Below, in pieces: positions 11,976 to 22,625 of a DNA stretch of 64,000 nt; the stretch's first letter is position 1, and every line of letters begins with the position of its first letter. This DNA comes from Thunnus maccoyii (lineage: Eukaryota; Chordata; Actinopteri; Scombriformes; Scombridae), in contig NC_056547.1 in assembly GCF_910596095.1 (NCBI RefSeq), positions 29,267,647-29,331,646 of the forward strand. Direction: 5' to 3'. The position numbers and the translations under genes were made by a program. The notes under the pieces were generated by a model, which saw nothing but the letters and a program-made list of their open reading frames with translations, did no database searches and was not told where the DNA came from.

Positions 11976-12601
11976 TCTTACAGCAGAAGATTACAGCCTG
12001 TTTTACATAAAGAGAGTTTTGTATACTTGGTATTACAACATCAACTTTAGGTGGGTAAATCCTCTTATAAGTTATTCAGAGAATGCACGCGAAAGCTCAG
12101 AAATAATCAGCAGAAAATACTGCCTGAACACATGTTCACAGATGCAAAAACAGGGTTATTTTTACTCCCTGGCCCCTGGTACTCTGTCCTTAGTGGTGCT
12201 GAGTATGTGTGTGAGTGTGAGTGCCCAATCCCAGCTGAAAGGAGAGCCAGTATGGCAGTCAGACCCTCTGGCCTGAGACATACATGTCTTCAGGTCTTTG
12301 AGTTTGCATCTGTTTATGCTCCTCCCTGAGACAGATTCAGCCCTAACTTCATCCTCTGCTTTATGTTACAGTCCAAACTCCATGTAGAATGACTCTGTGT
12401 GCAGCCCACACAGAGGACCACACGGGTGACACCTGAGCCAGCTCTATTCACTGATGCAAATGGTAACGTGGTTAAAAGCTGACAAAAAAGCTAGTATAGT
12501 AGCTGCACCTTGAGTTAAAAAAAAGGTACCCTGAGGAGTTTTTGTCCTCTAGCAGCACTATAGGGCATTTTTTTATGAGTGGGTACCCATTTTATTTGCC
12601 T
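11976..12601. other. No gene seen
   Basis: Two overlapping frames of 113 and 92 codons end here without similarity to any protein I know. They lack consistent codon-like composition, so I do not call a gene. Confidence 0.5.
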
Positions 12602-12609
12602 CACACATG

Positions 12610-12640
<31 letters not shown>

Positions 12641-12641
12641 C
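12602..12641 (+). repeat. (AC)n microsatellite
   Basis: CACACATGCACG lead-in followed by about 14 uninterrupted AC units. Confidence 0.95.
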
Positions 12642-12852
12642 AGTGGGTGTCATGATACAGAGTGACTGTAAATGTGCTAAGAAATGTAGCAATGCACCAG
12701 CAAAGCCATGGAAGAAGAAAACTACAAGTTAATAAACATGGATGTAAACAATGCAGGATTTAAAATACATTCAAAATCAGCCTTGCAAATGTTTTATGAG
12801 GAAGAAACTGGATTTGACACATTTTTTACACCTCAAGGATACACACAATGGG

Positions 12853-13835
12853 CCTCATGCATGTATGAGTGAAGAAAATTTGTGGCATCCATCAATTTTT
12901 CTCGTACTTAGGATTTTCTCTTGGGTACAAACGGGATCTACAAGTAGTCCAGACCTGTCGCACAAGTCCTGAACAGGATTTCTTCACAAGGGGAAAACAC
13001 TTGTTTGACCCAGAATTATAATGTGTTAATCTGAATGAATTTGGAGTTTAAATATGATCCAGAAAAACTAAAATACTAAAACAAAATTCATGCAAAATGA
13101 ATAATCTGTTCACCATATCATCATCATCATCATCATGGCTGCCAATTTACAGAAAGGGTTTTTAGACTTTGATTTTTATTGTTGTACTTTGGTGCAGCAT
13201 TTCAATAGTTGCTATGAAACTTTTCTGACAGCCGCCTCTGTGTCTCTCTGTCTAGTATCATGTTGTGTTGCAGTTGACAGTCACCTACTGTAGACTAATA
13301 TTCTCTCCTCTAATATCTGACTGTCACATCCCTTGATCACCTCCCATCATGGAGCGCTTTGCTTTAGAAAAATGTTTAGCATCTAACATCACAAAGCATT
13401 CCCTCTTTATTTCTGTCAGAATACACCGCTGCTCTGATGACATGTCGCATTAATATTTTCTAATTGTTTCAGGTCCCTTACAGACTGACACTCCTAACCT
13501 TATTATGTTTGTTTGCTGGTTTCTCAAAGGAGAGCCACAGTATTAAATTCTTGATTTTACATTTCTTGGTATCCTTTTTGGGAATGAAACTTGCCCACAA
13601 ATAGACTGTAACAGGTTGCCTTATATTGACATTTTAGGGGACTTGATTATGCTAATGATCAAATGTCACAAACGCACACCTAATGAACAGGTGACATTCA
13701 TCAGGCTGAAATAAGCGATCTACAACAAGTTCAGGCAGTCAAGGAGTGTGATTGGGAACACTCATATGAGCAAACCTCACAGAAAAAAAAAAAAAGTTTT
13801 AGGATAAGAATACAAAAATGTTCTTGCATGAGACC
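12853..13835. mobile_element. Harbinger-like MITE, about 980 bp
   Basis: The left end GGGCCTCATGCATG and the right end on the minus strand GGGTCTCATGCAAG are close inverted repeats. The interior (GAAAATTTGTGGCATCCAT, AACAGGTGACATTCATCAGG) has no frame above 73 codons. A diverged fragment of the same family lies at 28.60-28.67 kb. It includes a short (ATC)n run at 13117-13137. I place it with Harbinger/ISL2EU-type elements by end similarity only. Confidence 0.6.
13117..13137 (+). repeat. (ATC)n microsatellite
   Basis: Seven ATC units within the MITE interior. Confidence 0.9.
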
Positions 13836-14068
13836 CAGTAAGTTTTGGTAACTTGTTTAGAAGAAAATAAAGGTGTCCTGTGGAGTTATTTTGTTTGATA
13901 CATAGTGATCCTAAAGAATAAACTTCTGAGTTCAATAAATTGAATGGGCAAATACTGTTTTCATGTGAAAAAGATCTGCATCTAGAATTTCCAACTCACT
14001 TCTAGTAAACAACAAAACTGCATCACAGCCAACATCTGGTAATGTGTAGGACAGATAGCCCAGCTGGG

Positions 14069-14123
14069 AAAAAAACAAACAAAAAAAACAAAAAAAACAA
14101 AAAAAACAAAAAAAAAAAAAAAC
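14069..14123 (+). repeat. A-rich minirepeat, (A7-8 C)n
   Basis: A runs punctuated by single C at a spacing of seven to nine bases, ending in a 14-base A run. This is a degenerate poly-A expansion. Confidence 0.9.
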
Positions 14124-14400
14124 ACTATTTTATGGCCACAACTTCATCTTACAAAATCAAACATAAAAAACAGGTTCATGACAATAGCTGTGTTACCAGC
14201 TGCATCAACATTTAAAATGAGTGAGCACAGAGAAAGTTATAGATGATAGAAAGGTGTCTTGACTTTTCTGCCACACAGATGTGACTGACAGCTTCAACCA
14301 CAGTTTGTGATCTCTCTCGTGAGAATGACACGGTATTAAATAGTGATTTGACCACGGCTTATGTACCCATTCCCAGGCTGCTGCACAGTGGTGCTGAGAG

Positions 14401-14427
14401 AAAAAAAAAAAAAAAAAAAAAAAAAAA
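14401..14427 (+). repeat. Poly-A tract, about 27 bp
   Basis: Uninterrupted A run with no upstream retroposon body recognised. Confidence 0.95.
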
Positions 14428-15243
14428 GCATGTAAAAATGTTGTAATTGCTAAATCATTTATCAAAATCAGCATAAATACAGGTTAACTTGCTGTGTACT
14501 TCACATCAGGTTAAATAACTTGAATGAAATCTGTCTCGTGATGGATCAAGCCAGAGCAGAGGGCTAACTCATAGTTTAGTTTGGTAAAGTCAGGATTCAT
14601 GTACTCCTAAGTGTATATATCATATGATGGAGTGTGACTGAAAGCAGTCGTCAAAAACAAAGTATTGATTTCAGACGTGTGTTGTCGAGTCTGAGACATG
14701 CTGAAATAGAAGCTAGATGTGTGTGTATGTGTTGGGGGGGGGGGGGGTTATGCTACTTCTATTTCTTGGAGATATTTATAGGAGGAGCTGTTATAGGTTC
14801 TACTTGGAGCCTTTTCTATATTGTGCTTTGGTTCTTTATGAGGAAACTAAGCCAGAACAACCATGTTGAGCTCAAAGGTTCACTCTTGAACTTGAAATTA
14901 GTAGGCTGATAAAATTAACTTAAGAGTCCCGCTGGGATGCTTCTGGTGGTCCCTGTTGAGTCAGGTTTAGGATCTCCCATCCAATATACGACCATGTGAG
15001 CTTAGGTCATGTGATGTGGTAAAAATATCTTAAAGGCTAGTAGGTGGACCTTTCATTGGTATTATTTTGTCACATAACATTAGTCAAGTCAAAATTTTGG
15101 CCTGATGTTTGGGTCAGAGGAAAGGCCAGAGGGGTCAAATTTGTAGGAATAATCACTCACATGATTATCCATTCCAAACTGCATGACTCACTGTAAGACT
15201 TAGCGGTATCTTGCTCTGGACTTAGGGAACACTCATTAGTTTT
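14428..15243. other. No gene seen; contains a G14 run
   Basis: A 91-codon frame (14634-14909) reads through the G run and shows no known domain. A G14 homopolymer lies at 14734-14747. The remainder is anonymous. Confidence 0.55.
14734..14747 (+). repeat. Poly-G tract, 14 bp
   Basis: GTGTGTATGTGTT leads into 14 consecutive G. Length is likely polymorphic or error-prone in sequencing. Confidence 0.9.
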
Positions 15244-15250
15244 GGGGGGG

Positions 15251-15282
<32 letters not shown>
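15244..15282 (+). repeat. G7 followed by A32
   Basis: Seven G pass directly into 32 A. It is a polypurine tract 39 bp long, able to form triplex-type structures. Confidence 0.95.
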
Positions 15283-15285
<3 letters not shown>

Positions 15286-15385
15286 TATTTCATATACAGA
15301 TTTCCTTATTTGACTGTCACTCATGTGCATCAGAAAAACTATATTCTGATTACTGGTGTAAAATATACATAATATACACTTTGCC

Positions 15386-15420
15386 TAAAAAAAAAAATAA
15401 ATAAAAAAAAATAAAAAAAG
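15386..15420 (+). repeat. A-rich tract with AAAT units
   Basis: Runs of A interrupted by T at four- to nine-base spacing. Confidence 0.9.
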
Positions 15421-15500
15421 TAGGTCTGCAAAATTCATGTGTAGAACACAACATGTAAATTGGACGAAAAGGTTAGTTTTCCAGCATAATACTATGACTA

Positions 15501-15539
15501 TTAATAATATTGATGATAATGATAATAATAATGATAATA

Positions 15540-15577
<38 letters not shown>
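15501..15577 (+). repeat. (AAT)n microsatellite, imperfect then perfect
   Basis: Mixed GAT and AAT units give way to about 13 perfect AAT units. It explains the apparent poly-Ile/Leu/Tyr peptides in overlapping frames. Confidence 0.95.
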
Positions 15578-15589
15578 CAGGGCACGCCA

Positions 15590-16640
15590 CAATCGAAGTG
15601 TTGTTATTGTGGAGCACCATGATGCAGCAATGCATTTACCAGAGGGCAAGTGACAGATATACATTTTCATGAATATTGGACATCGCATGTAGGATTTGAC
15701 CATCACTTCCTGTGTCCACTATGTCATGCTAGAACACTAAATGTACGTTATGTTGCTGCATATCAAATGTAGACCACACACACACTTCAAATTTCATGTA
15801 AATCAAAAGGGTCATTAATGCAGCAGTACATTTAGTGGAGGTCGCCTGACATACATATGCATTTTCATGAATATCAGACATTGCACAAAAAGGAATTAAA
15901 TATCACTTCCTGTGTCCACCATGTGGCACTGGAGAACACCCACTAATTATACATCATATTGCTGTAGATCATATGTAGGCCATGCCATGTAAATTGGATT
16001 ATGTTTGTCACATGAGGCTGACTTCCTGTTGTCAGTAGGTGGCTCTATGACTATGGCTCAATATTGACATGTAAATGTGTTCAGGCCTGGACTCCAATCA
16101 AGCATGATAAATTTGGGGCAGATTTGACAAAGTCCAGTCAAGATACAACAACTTCCTTTTTCATGGCAAAACATGCAACTTTACTTGCACACCATGTCAA
16201 GGGCATTCCATGAAAACTCAAGATTTCAATAACTTCATTGCATAGGTCTTTAGATGACATCCACCAAATTTGAAGTTGCTCTGGTTAATTCTGTAGGAGG
16301 AGTTTGTTGAAGTGCAAAGCCTGCAAATGGAAAAAAAAACTGCAGAAAAATTGCAAAGTAAATTAAAAATGGCTGTTGGACTTATAGTATGGCTCCAAGA
16401 GCCTTTTTTTCCTGGACATGATATGTGCCTACCAAATTTCGTTCATCTACATTAAATTTAAAAAAGGTGGGGGTTTTGAAATTTTGTTGGGGCAGTATCG
16501 AGAATTTTGAGATGTCTCAAATAATATGTATTATGTCCAGAATGATGAGAGCAATGATCCCACCAAATTTCATGAATATCAAAGCAACTTTGTCCCAAAA
16601 GGCCCTGCATTTGGGGGCACTATGAGCCCACTGGTCACAC
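15590..16640 (+). repeat. Dispersed repeat, family F, with internal duplication
   Basis: A kilobase of non-coding repeat that contains two diverged tandem units of roughly 200 bp (from about 15622 and 15821). Each carries CATTTTCATGAATAT, CACTTCCTGTGTCCAC and a T-GCTG-A-ATCA-ATGTAG word. After them come ACTTCCTGTTGTCAGTAGG and CCAAATTTCATGAATATC, and the repeat ends near GGGGGCACTATGAGCCCAC. The wording matches an abundant percomorph repeat of unknown class. Confidence 0.6.
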
Positions 16641-16766
16641 GCAGGCTCCCACTATAAAAACTTTATTCAATTAGAATTCATAAAAAAAGGTCCAGTTTGT
16701 GGCAGTACTGATTCCATTGAACACAGATGTTCTGTAAGAAGTCAGACAACCAGCTCCCAGCCACAT

Positions 16767-16803
16767 AAAGAAAAAAAAAAGAAAAAAAAAGAAAAAAGAA
16801 AAC
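16767..16803 (+). repeat. (A9G)n purine tract
   Basis: A runs separated by single G at ten-base spacing. Confidence 0.9.
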
Positions 16804-16884
16804 AAATAATATTCACTTGGAGAACCTCACAAGGTGTTGCACAATTGGAAACATCCCCTTAATGAAATAATTCCTCTTTAATGT

Positions 16885-16908
16885 ATAAAAATAAATAAAT
16901 AAATAAAG
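16885..16908 (+). repeat. (AAAT)n microsatellite
   Basis: About five AAAT units. Confidence 0.9.
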
Positions 16909-17719
16909 CCTGTAGGTGTTTAGGCTATCGTGGAGCAAGCACGATGGGCACTTCTTGCACTATGGCCACTGAGAAACCAATGCAGGACACTTGGATTATG
17001 TCATGGTATTCCCTCAAAAGTACCCTCACATCAGAAAGAAAGAGACCAGAAAGAGGACATAAAAGGACCTGAACAGGCCAGCGTTTCTGTCTGACAAGCT
17101 TTTCAAATGAGGTCTGCACCCAGTGGAGGAAACAACAGAGTGACCACGGTGTGCAGTTTCTCTCCCCTCTTAAATCTCAGAAAAAGGGCGTCGTCACACC
17201 CCGATTGGCCGAGAGGGGAATGCAACCGGCTGCTCTCAATCACCACCTGGGAGCCAGTCCCCACACTCTGCACACAGGTGATCTGCATAACCCTCCAATC
17301 AACCTAGACATGCAACTATCCGAATTCAGAATGGGGAAACAGGGAAATGATAGCAAGTCCCACAAATGGGTGACTGCTACAAGTTAGAGAAAATTTCCTT
17401 AAGTAAAGGTCTGAAACATCACAATGTCTAACTTGCATTATGATTCAGTGCCGTATATACTGAAGTAGGAAGTAGCCTAATAGATGTATCATCTGTATGT
17501 AGTCAACAACTGACTGTCAAATCAAATAAAGAAAGTAAAATTCAATAATATTTCAACAATATTTATTGTCAGTTTTCACATTGAACTGGAGGGATTATAA
17601 ATAAGTACTCTAATAATAAACAAATGTTTTTTTCTCATTTCAAGTACAATAAGATCTGCCTTTAAAAATAAAATAAATAACAGAGAGCTTAAAAAAAGTG
17701 CCTCATTTTCAAATGTTCA
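16909..17719. other. No gene confirmed; G/C-richer block at 16.92-17.40 kb
   Basis: The stretch 16925-17387 is more G/C-rich than its surroundings and holds overlapping frames of 61-78 codons on both strands, none with a recognised domain. It may be an old retroelement piece belonging with the terminal motif at 17.72 kb. This link is inference. Confidence 0.4.
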
Positions 17720-17830
17720 CACCCTGAAAAAGGCTTAAGTCGACACGTGTTGGTGTATTTTTAATCATTCTAGCCCACTGAAATAAAGGTATTTTATTTT
17801 TCAAACCTACTTTGAGTGCCTGGACCTGGA
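17720..17830 (+). mobile_element. Retroelement 3' terminal motif
   Basis: CCCTGAAAAAGGCTTAAGTC, ACACGTGTTGGTG and an AATAAAGG signal about 60 bases later form a pattern I associate with 3' ends of teleost Penelope- or DIRS-like elements (a CTGAAGAAGGC...ACGCGTTGG hairpin region). No coding body is attached. Confidence 0.35.
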
Positions 17831-18225
17831 TTTTTTATACCAATTATTTGGTCATAAGTCTTCTTCTCTTCTTAAAAAAAATGTTGCTTGAGTTTCCCTT
17901 TTTCTTCTTTTTTGTTAAGTCCATTTCACATCTTAACAGTCTCAACCAATTTTATAATACACATTCTCAACACATCTTAACAATGGGACAGCTTTAACAC
18001 CTCATTCAGAGTATCATTATGTGAGATGATTTAAAATGCTTGGTCTGTGAGATTCCTGGGTTGGTAAACCAGTGCCATGAAGGCTAGAAAAGCTGAAATA
18101 GAAATGCTCTGTCAAAAATTAATAATTCTCAACAATTTACTGGCTATAGGTCCAGATAGGACAGCATCTGGGTCCAGACCACAGTCTGCCTATTAGTGTT
18201 TTATTATTGAAGTATTAGTGCCTAT

Positions 18226-18226
<1 letters not shown>
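17831..18226. other. No gene seen
   Basis: Anonymous A/T-rich sequence with one 61-codon chance frame. Confidence 0.6.

Positions 18227-18266
<40 letters not shown>
18227..18266 (+). repeat. (AAT)n microsatellite
   Basis: About 13 perfect AAT units. Confidence 0.95.
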
Positions 18267-18299
18267 TCCTTCAGATACAATACCACAGTGGCTGAGACG

Positions 18300-18425
18300 T
18301 GTCAAACAAACTGCAGATGCAAAACCCTTTGCAAATTCGAAAAACACAAGCGTATTAACGGAAAACACAAATGCAAAAATTAAAACACAAATGCAAGAGC
18401 CACAACGGAAATGTGCAACAACAGA
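18300..18425 (+). repeat. Short tandem words, AAAACACAAATGCAAA type
   Basis: GCAAATTCGAAAAACACAAG, GGAAAACACAAATGCAAAA and AAAACACAAATGCAAGAG form loosely repeated 18-20-bp units. A decayed minisatellite or the sub-terminal repeats of a DNA element. Confidence 0.5.
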
Positions 18426-18708
18426 TGGTGACAATGAAACCAGCCATCTATAAGTGCCGGCAGACTATTATTGCCTGCACATGTGGAAGAGGAAAGTTCT
18501 TGCATGTTTGGGAAGTAAGTGAAACGTTGTTCGCTAGCTAACTATGATTACTATCGCTATGTGATGATTGTCACAAATGAGCAAAGTTGTTCAATGTCTT
18601 CATATTTTCATATGTATGTACTCTGCCATCTAATGTTAGGCTATTATGAAGCTAGCTAGGCAGTAATGTTAGCATTACGTAATTTAACTCACGTTAGTCA
18701 ATCTGGGG

Positions 18709-20015
18709 TCTATTCCAGAAAGCAGGTTCAACAAACTCTGAGTTGATGACTCCTGAGATAGGAAACTCCGAGTTTTCGGTTCCAGAACAGCTGATCAGAG
18801 TCAGTTCAATCAACTCTGAGTATGTTCACTCTGAGTTATGTGCATAAGTGATGAATGAAAAAAAAGCCATCATCAATGGAGCTCTGACACTATGATTGAC
18901 CATGGCAATCCAGTGGATGTAGAGATATTAATGCATGTATATGCGGACAGTGCACATTTATCTTTAAAAAACAGAGCCTGAGTCAGAGCGGGAAAAGTGG
19001 CAACATGTTAACACAATAAAGTTGTATTCAGTGTCGTCCATTAATTCATCATTTACCACACTTACATTTCCTTAATGATGATAAAGTGGATTCTGACTGT
19101 GTATCAGGCTGTAGCTACATTATATTTTACATATATTTGTTCAGCTTTAATCTGAAGGGGACAAAACACAGGAGGCAGCAACTGAAGATGAAAAATATAA
19201 AGATTTAAACAATATATAGATCAAAGACATAGAGACATGACTGTAAGCTTACAGTCTGATCCAGTAATAATGTGTATGGTGATTTGTACTTGAAAAGGTG
19301 TCGAGGTTAAAATACAGTAGATTTTAAAATTTTAGACATGTAGTTGTATTTTGGCTCAACAGCATTCAGTGATGCTGCTCCTGTTCAGTCTTATTCAGAC
19401 TGATATCTCCTGCAATCATTCAGAGTTTAAATCATTGTGCCTTAAGCAGCGTTAGTCCATGACTTTCAAAAGGGTCTGATCCTGCTCACGCAGAAATATT
19501 AACATATAATCGCCAATATTATAGATATGATGTTCCATCAGTGCGACCAATCAGTGAGTGATAGAGATAATTATTCATTGATCCCATGTGTCTAAAGCTT
19601 AGAATGATTTTTAGATTTAAACTGGTATTATACATTATGTGCAATAAACATTTCAGTGCAGGGGCTGCTCTAACAAACTCACAGCTGTCTTGTGCACAGA
19701 GTCACAGTTAACTATCACAGGGAACTATCTAAAGTTATCACATAAAAGTGATAACTTTAGATAGTTCTTGAGTAACAAACTAATATCCAACCAGAATTTT
19801 GATTCTGACATACAGTAAACCTCCGCTAATGAATGCACTGTGATATAGACTGAATGAATGAGGAAATGAAGCCTGTCTGACTCTGTAAGAGGCAGGAGAC
19901 AGACAGAAACTCAGGGTTTGTTGAAGAAAACCTGCCAGCGAGCAGGTTAGCTTCACAGAGTTGGTTACCATGGTAACTGACGCAGCGGCACTGGAATGAG
20001 TTTTGAAGTGGGGGG
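18709..20015. mobile_element. Harbinger-like non-autonomous element
   Basis: The left end has GGGGTCTATTCCAGAAAGC, AAACTCTGAGTTGATGAC and repeated CTCTGAGTT words. The right end has CAGCGAGCAGGTTAGC, TTCACAGAGTTGGTTACC and ATGGTAACTGAC. Both are sub-terminal words I know from teleost Harbinger/ISL2EU elements. The interior lacks transposase motifs. It carries a perfect 20-bp hairpin. A 110-bp segment near 19.37-19.48 kb recurs inverted at 22.52-22.62 kb. Confidence 0.55.
19722..19767. repeat. Perfect inverted repeat, 20-bp arms, 6-base loop
   Basis: The left arm begins GAACTATCTAAAG and ends TTATCAC, and the right arm is its exact reverse complement. The loop is ATAAAA. The lack of any mismatch in a decayed element suggests a recent origin. 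Confidence 0.95.
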
Positions 20016-20084
20016 ACATCCCATCCATCCCATTTCTGAATAGGCAGAATATCGAGTTGTAACTGACCAGTCTGATAAGTGTAG

Positions 20085-20086
<2 letters not shown>

Positions 20087-20136
<50 letters not shown>
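20087..20136 (+). repeat. (GT)n microsatellite
   Basis: About 25 uninterrupted GT units. It explains the Cys-Val repeat peptides in the overlapping frames. Confidence 0.95.
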
Positions 20137-20139
<3 letters not shown>

Positions 20140-20189
20140 AGTCCTTGATGTATGTGTGTTTGTGCTCAGAGTTTGTGCTCAGAGTTTGT

Positions 20190-20580
20190 GCTCTGGGAAA
20201 GAAGCTGTTCCTCAGTCTATTGGTGCGGGATCTGAACCATTTGCCGGACGGCAGTGGTTCAAACAGGAGCGTTCAGGGTGTGTGGTGAACCTGATAATGC
20301 TGCTAGTCTCTTTCCTCAGTCGACTGGCATAGATAGTATCCAGATTTGGGAGCTTCAATGTGCTGGGCCGCCTTCACCACACAATGCAGGTCCTTTCTCT
20401 CGGCAGCTGTGCAGCTGGCATACCACACAGCGGCACAGTTAGTCAGGATGCTCTCAATGGTGCTCCTGTAGAAATTTAGCAGCAGTTTCTGTGGGGGCTG
20501 GGCCTGTTTCAGCTTCTTGAGGAAGAAGAATCTTTGTTGCGCCTTTTTAACCAAGTCTGATGTGTTGGAGGACCATGTTA
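20190..20580 (-). pseudogene. LINE ORF2 C-terminal fragment
   Basis: On the minus strand, 20554-20303 encodes KKAQQRFFFLKKLKQAQ, then LLLNFYRSTIESILTNCAAV, WYASC and a degraded KAAQHIE. This is the region just after the reverse transcriptase palm in L2/Rex-type non-LTR retrotransposons. The 3' continuation (AAGAAGCTGTTCCTCAGTC on the plus strand near 20200) matches words in the LINE at 28.69-29.70 kb. It is 5' truncated, as expected of a dead LINE copy. The exact clade is uncertain. Confidence 0.75.
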
Positions 20581-20646
20581 GCTGCTTTCACATATTGACT
20601 CTATGGAACTTTAGGTTTTACACGCATTCCACTGCTTCTCCATGTA

Positions 20647-20671
20647 TCCACCTCCATGAGGGGGAGGTGGA
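20647..20671. repeat. Inverted repeat, 9-bp arms
   Basis: TCCACCTCC and GGAGGTGGA flank a 7-base loop at the upstream edge of a family A copy. Probably incidental. Confidence 0.6.
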
Positions 20672-20689
20672 CTCCCTCCTTTGTTCTCC

Positions 20690-20985
20690 TGAATATTACC
20701 TTGCTGATCCCCTGACTTTTCATCTAGCTCCACCAGAATGTCAACTTTTTCACATATCCAGTGAAATACCTCAACACATTTTAGATGGGTTGGCACAAAT
20801 TTTTGTACAGTCATTGTGCCATTTTTTGGTACAGAGAGACATGTCTCAAAACCTATGGGATGGATTGTCATGCAATTTGGTACACACATTCATGTTCTCC
20901 ACAAGATGAATTGTAATCACTGTGGTGATCCTTTAACTTTTCACCTAGCACTATCGTCAGCTAAACTAAGATGGCAACCATGGCT
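20690..20985 (+). repeat. Dispersed repeat, family A, two internal units
   Basis: Two diverged units follow each other. The first runs through GATCCCCTGACTTTTCATC, GATGGGTTGGCAC and TTGTACAGTCATTG. The second runs through GGGATGGATTGTCATGC, TTTGGTACACACATTCATG and GGTGATCCTTTAACTTTTCA. The same ordered words are at 60-240 and 36.55-36.83 kb. Confidence 0.7.
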
Positions 20986-21003
20986 GCTAGAGTGCCTGTG
21001 GAC

Positions 21004-21720
21004 TCTTAAGTCCCTTTCAAACATGTAGTATATCCCTGAAATGTTCAGGACCATTTCCTACATGGGGTCATGTGTGATTGGGAGCAGAGATCAATATTCA
21101 GGGATGTCTGTACCACCAATTTCCCACCTCAAGATTAATAATATTTCAGGGAAAATTCAGTACAGTTCTGTTGTGAATGAAAGGAGTAACAATGCAGGAA
21201 CAAGCACGTAAAGGGTTACGTCCGTCTAACGAAAGATGCTTTCATGTGGAGCAAGCAAACAAATCACAAGACTCTGCTGATGACATAATTGACTCTGCGA
21301 CTTGTTTATGGTTGCCTTGCCAATGCATTTGCGGGTGATTTGTCTCGTAAACTTGTTGAACATTAAATACATTACCAGAACATTGGCACTGGACAAAAAC
21401 AGCTCCTCGCCTGCCATGTTCCTGAAAATAATAAGAGACATCTTCTGCCGCACACATGTACATCCAGCCTTGCCCCAACTTCTTCTTCTTCTGTTGAGTT
21501 TTATGGCAATTGGCATCCATAAGTGTTGCATGACCGACATCTGCTGGTCTGTCCTTTGCCCCATCCATTCCAGCATTGCTATGGTATGTGTGAAAAAACA
21601 CAAGATGGAAATGTTTCTGAATGCAGTTGCATTTGTGAATAGTGAAAATCACAAGTGGTGCCTGAAAGGTTATCCCAGTAATTTACCTTGAAATATGTGT
21701 GAAAGTGACTTTAATGTTGT
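21004..21720. mobile_element. Possible hAT-like non-autonomous element
   Basis: TATTCAGGGATGTCTGTACC at the left, and CTTCTTCTTCTGTTGAG with TTATGGCAATTGGCATCC in the interior, are words I recognise from teleost hAT-like MITEs. Overlapping frames of 125-136 codons on both strands show no domain. The ends could not be fixed exactly. Confidence 0.4.
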
Positions 21721-22514
21721 TTAGCTTTTATTGTGACCTAAATATATTATACAGTCCCATGAATGACACTGTTAGAGTTTCTTCTAACCTATTGCTGTCG
21801 ACCTTGCCTCATTGTCACTCACTGTCTACGGAGTTCTGTTTCAGGATCTGTTTCATTGTGCAGGGACTGACATGAAGACATTTCTATCAGCAGGCTAATT
21901 TGAGAAGTTGTGCCACACCCATGTGCTATTCTACAGTCTCACCACAGCCGGTTTATGCTGCAGACCTTAGCTCTGACCTCATTCAAACACACTACGTCAA
22001 TAATATCTTCTGGGAACGTCAAAGGGCATATCTTAAATTATATGCACTGTTTCAGACAGCCTTTCCAACCATTTCTATGTGCCTGCAGTGACTTGTTTCA
22101 TTTCTGCATTAAGTATGTGTCTGTCCTGAGCCTCCACAGCTGGTCCAAGAGGAGCTGACCGGATAGACGTTGGAACATAATGGCCTGGCTGCTCACCAAA
22201 AATAAAGGAGTTTGAATGAAAGGAAAGACGCTGTCGCAAAGACAGGAAACCAATCAGCCTGGAGGAAACACACTGCAATGTTATCCTTGTTCTTCACACA
22301 AAAGCAGGGGTAACACTGCAAAGTGTTTGGGTGTATATGTCTATATTATATTGTCATGCCACAGTTTAAGTCCTAAAGCAAAGGCAGATGTTAAAATCCT
22401 TTAAGAGACTTAAGTCTAGCAAACTACTACTGCTTGCCCAGTAAAGACAGCCACAGGTGCATGTAGTTTTTCTAGCTAGGATGGACCAGTATTAAACTTG
22501 TGGAACAGTCTTGA
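21721..22514. other. No gene seen
   Basis: Anonymous sequence, slightly more G/C-rich at 21.90-22.30 kb, with overlapping 60-80-codon frames on both strands and no domain. Confidence 0.55.
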
Positions 22515-22625
22515 CCCTTTTGAAAGTCATGGACTAACGCTGCTTAAGGCACAATGGTTTAAACTCTGAATGATTGCAGGAGATATCAGTCTGAACAAGA
22601 CTGAACAGTTTAAAATCAAGCTGCA
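22515..22625 (-). repeat. Inverted fragment of the 18.7-20.0 kb element
   Basis: CTTTTGAAAGTCATGGAC, TAACGCTGCTTAAGGCACAA and TGCAGGAGATATCAGTCTGA are exact or near-exact reverse complements of 19.39-19.48 kb. It is an internal fragment without element ends. Confidence 0.85.

Noticed and set aside
12051..12329. Small secreted protein or exon
   Set aside because: Two frames overlap here, with no signal peptide followed by a domain, no splice signals and no known similarity.
20087..20332. Cys-Val repeat peptide
   Set aside because: Pure translation of a (GT)n microsatellite.
21226..21691. Overlapping 125-136-codon frames on both strands
   Set aside because: No domain, open on both strands at once, and located inside an hAT-like non-autonomous repeat.
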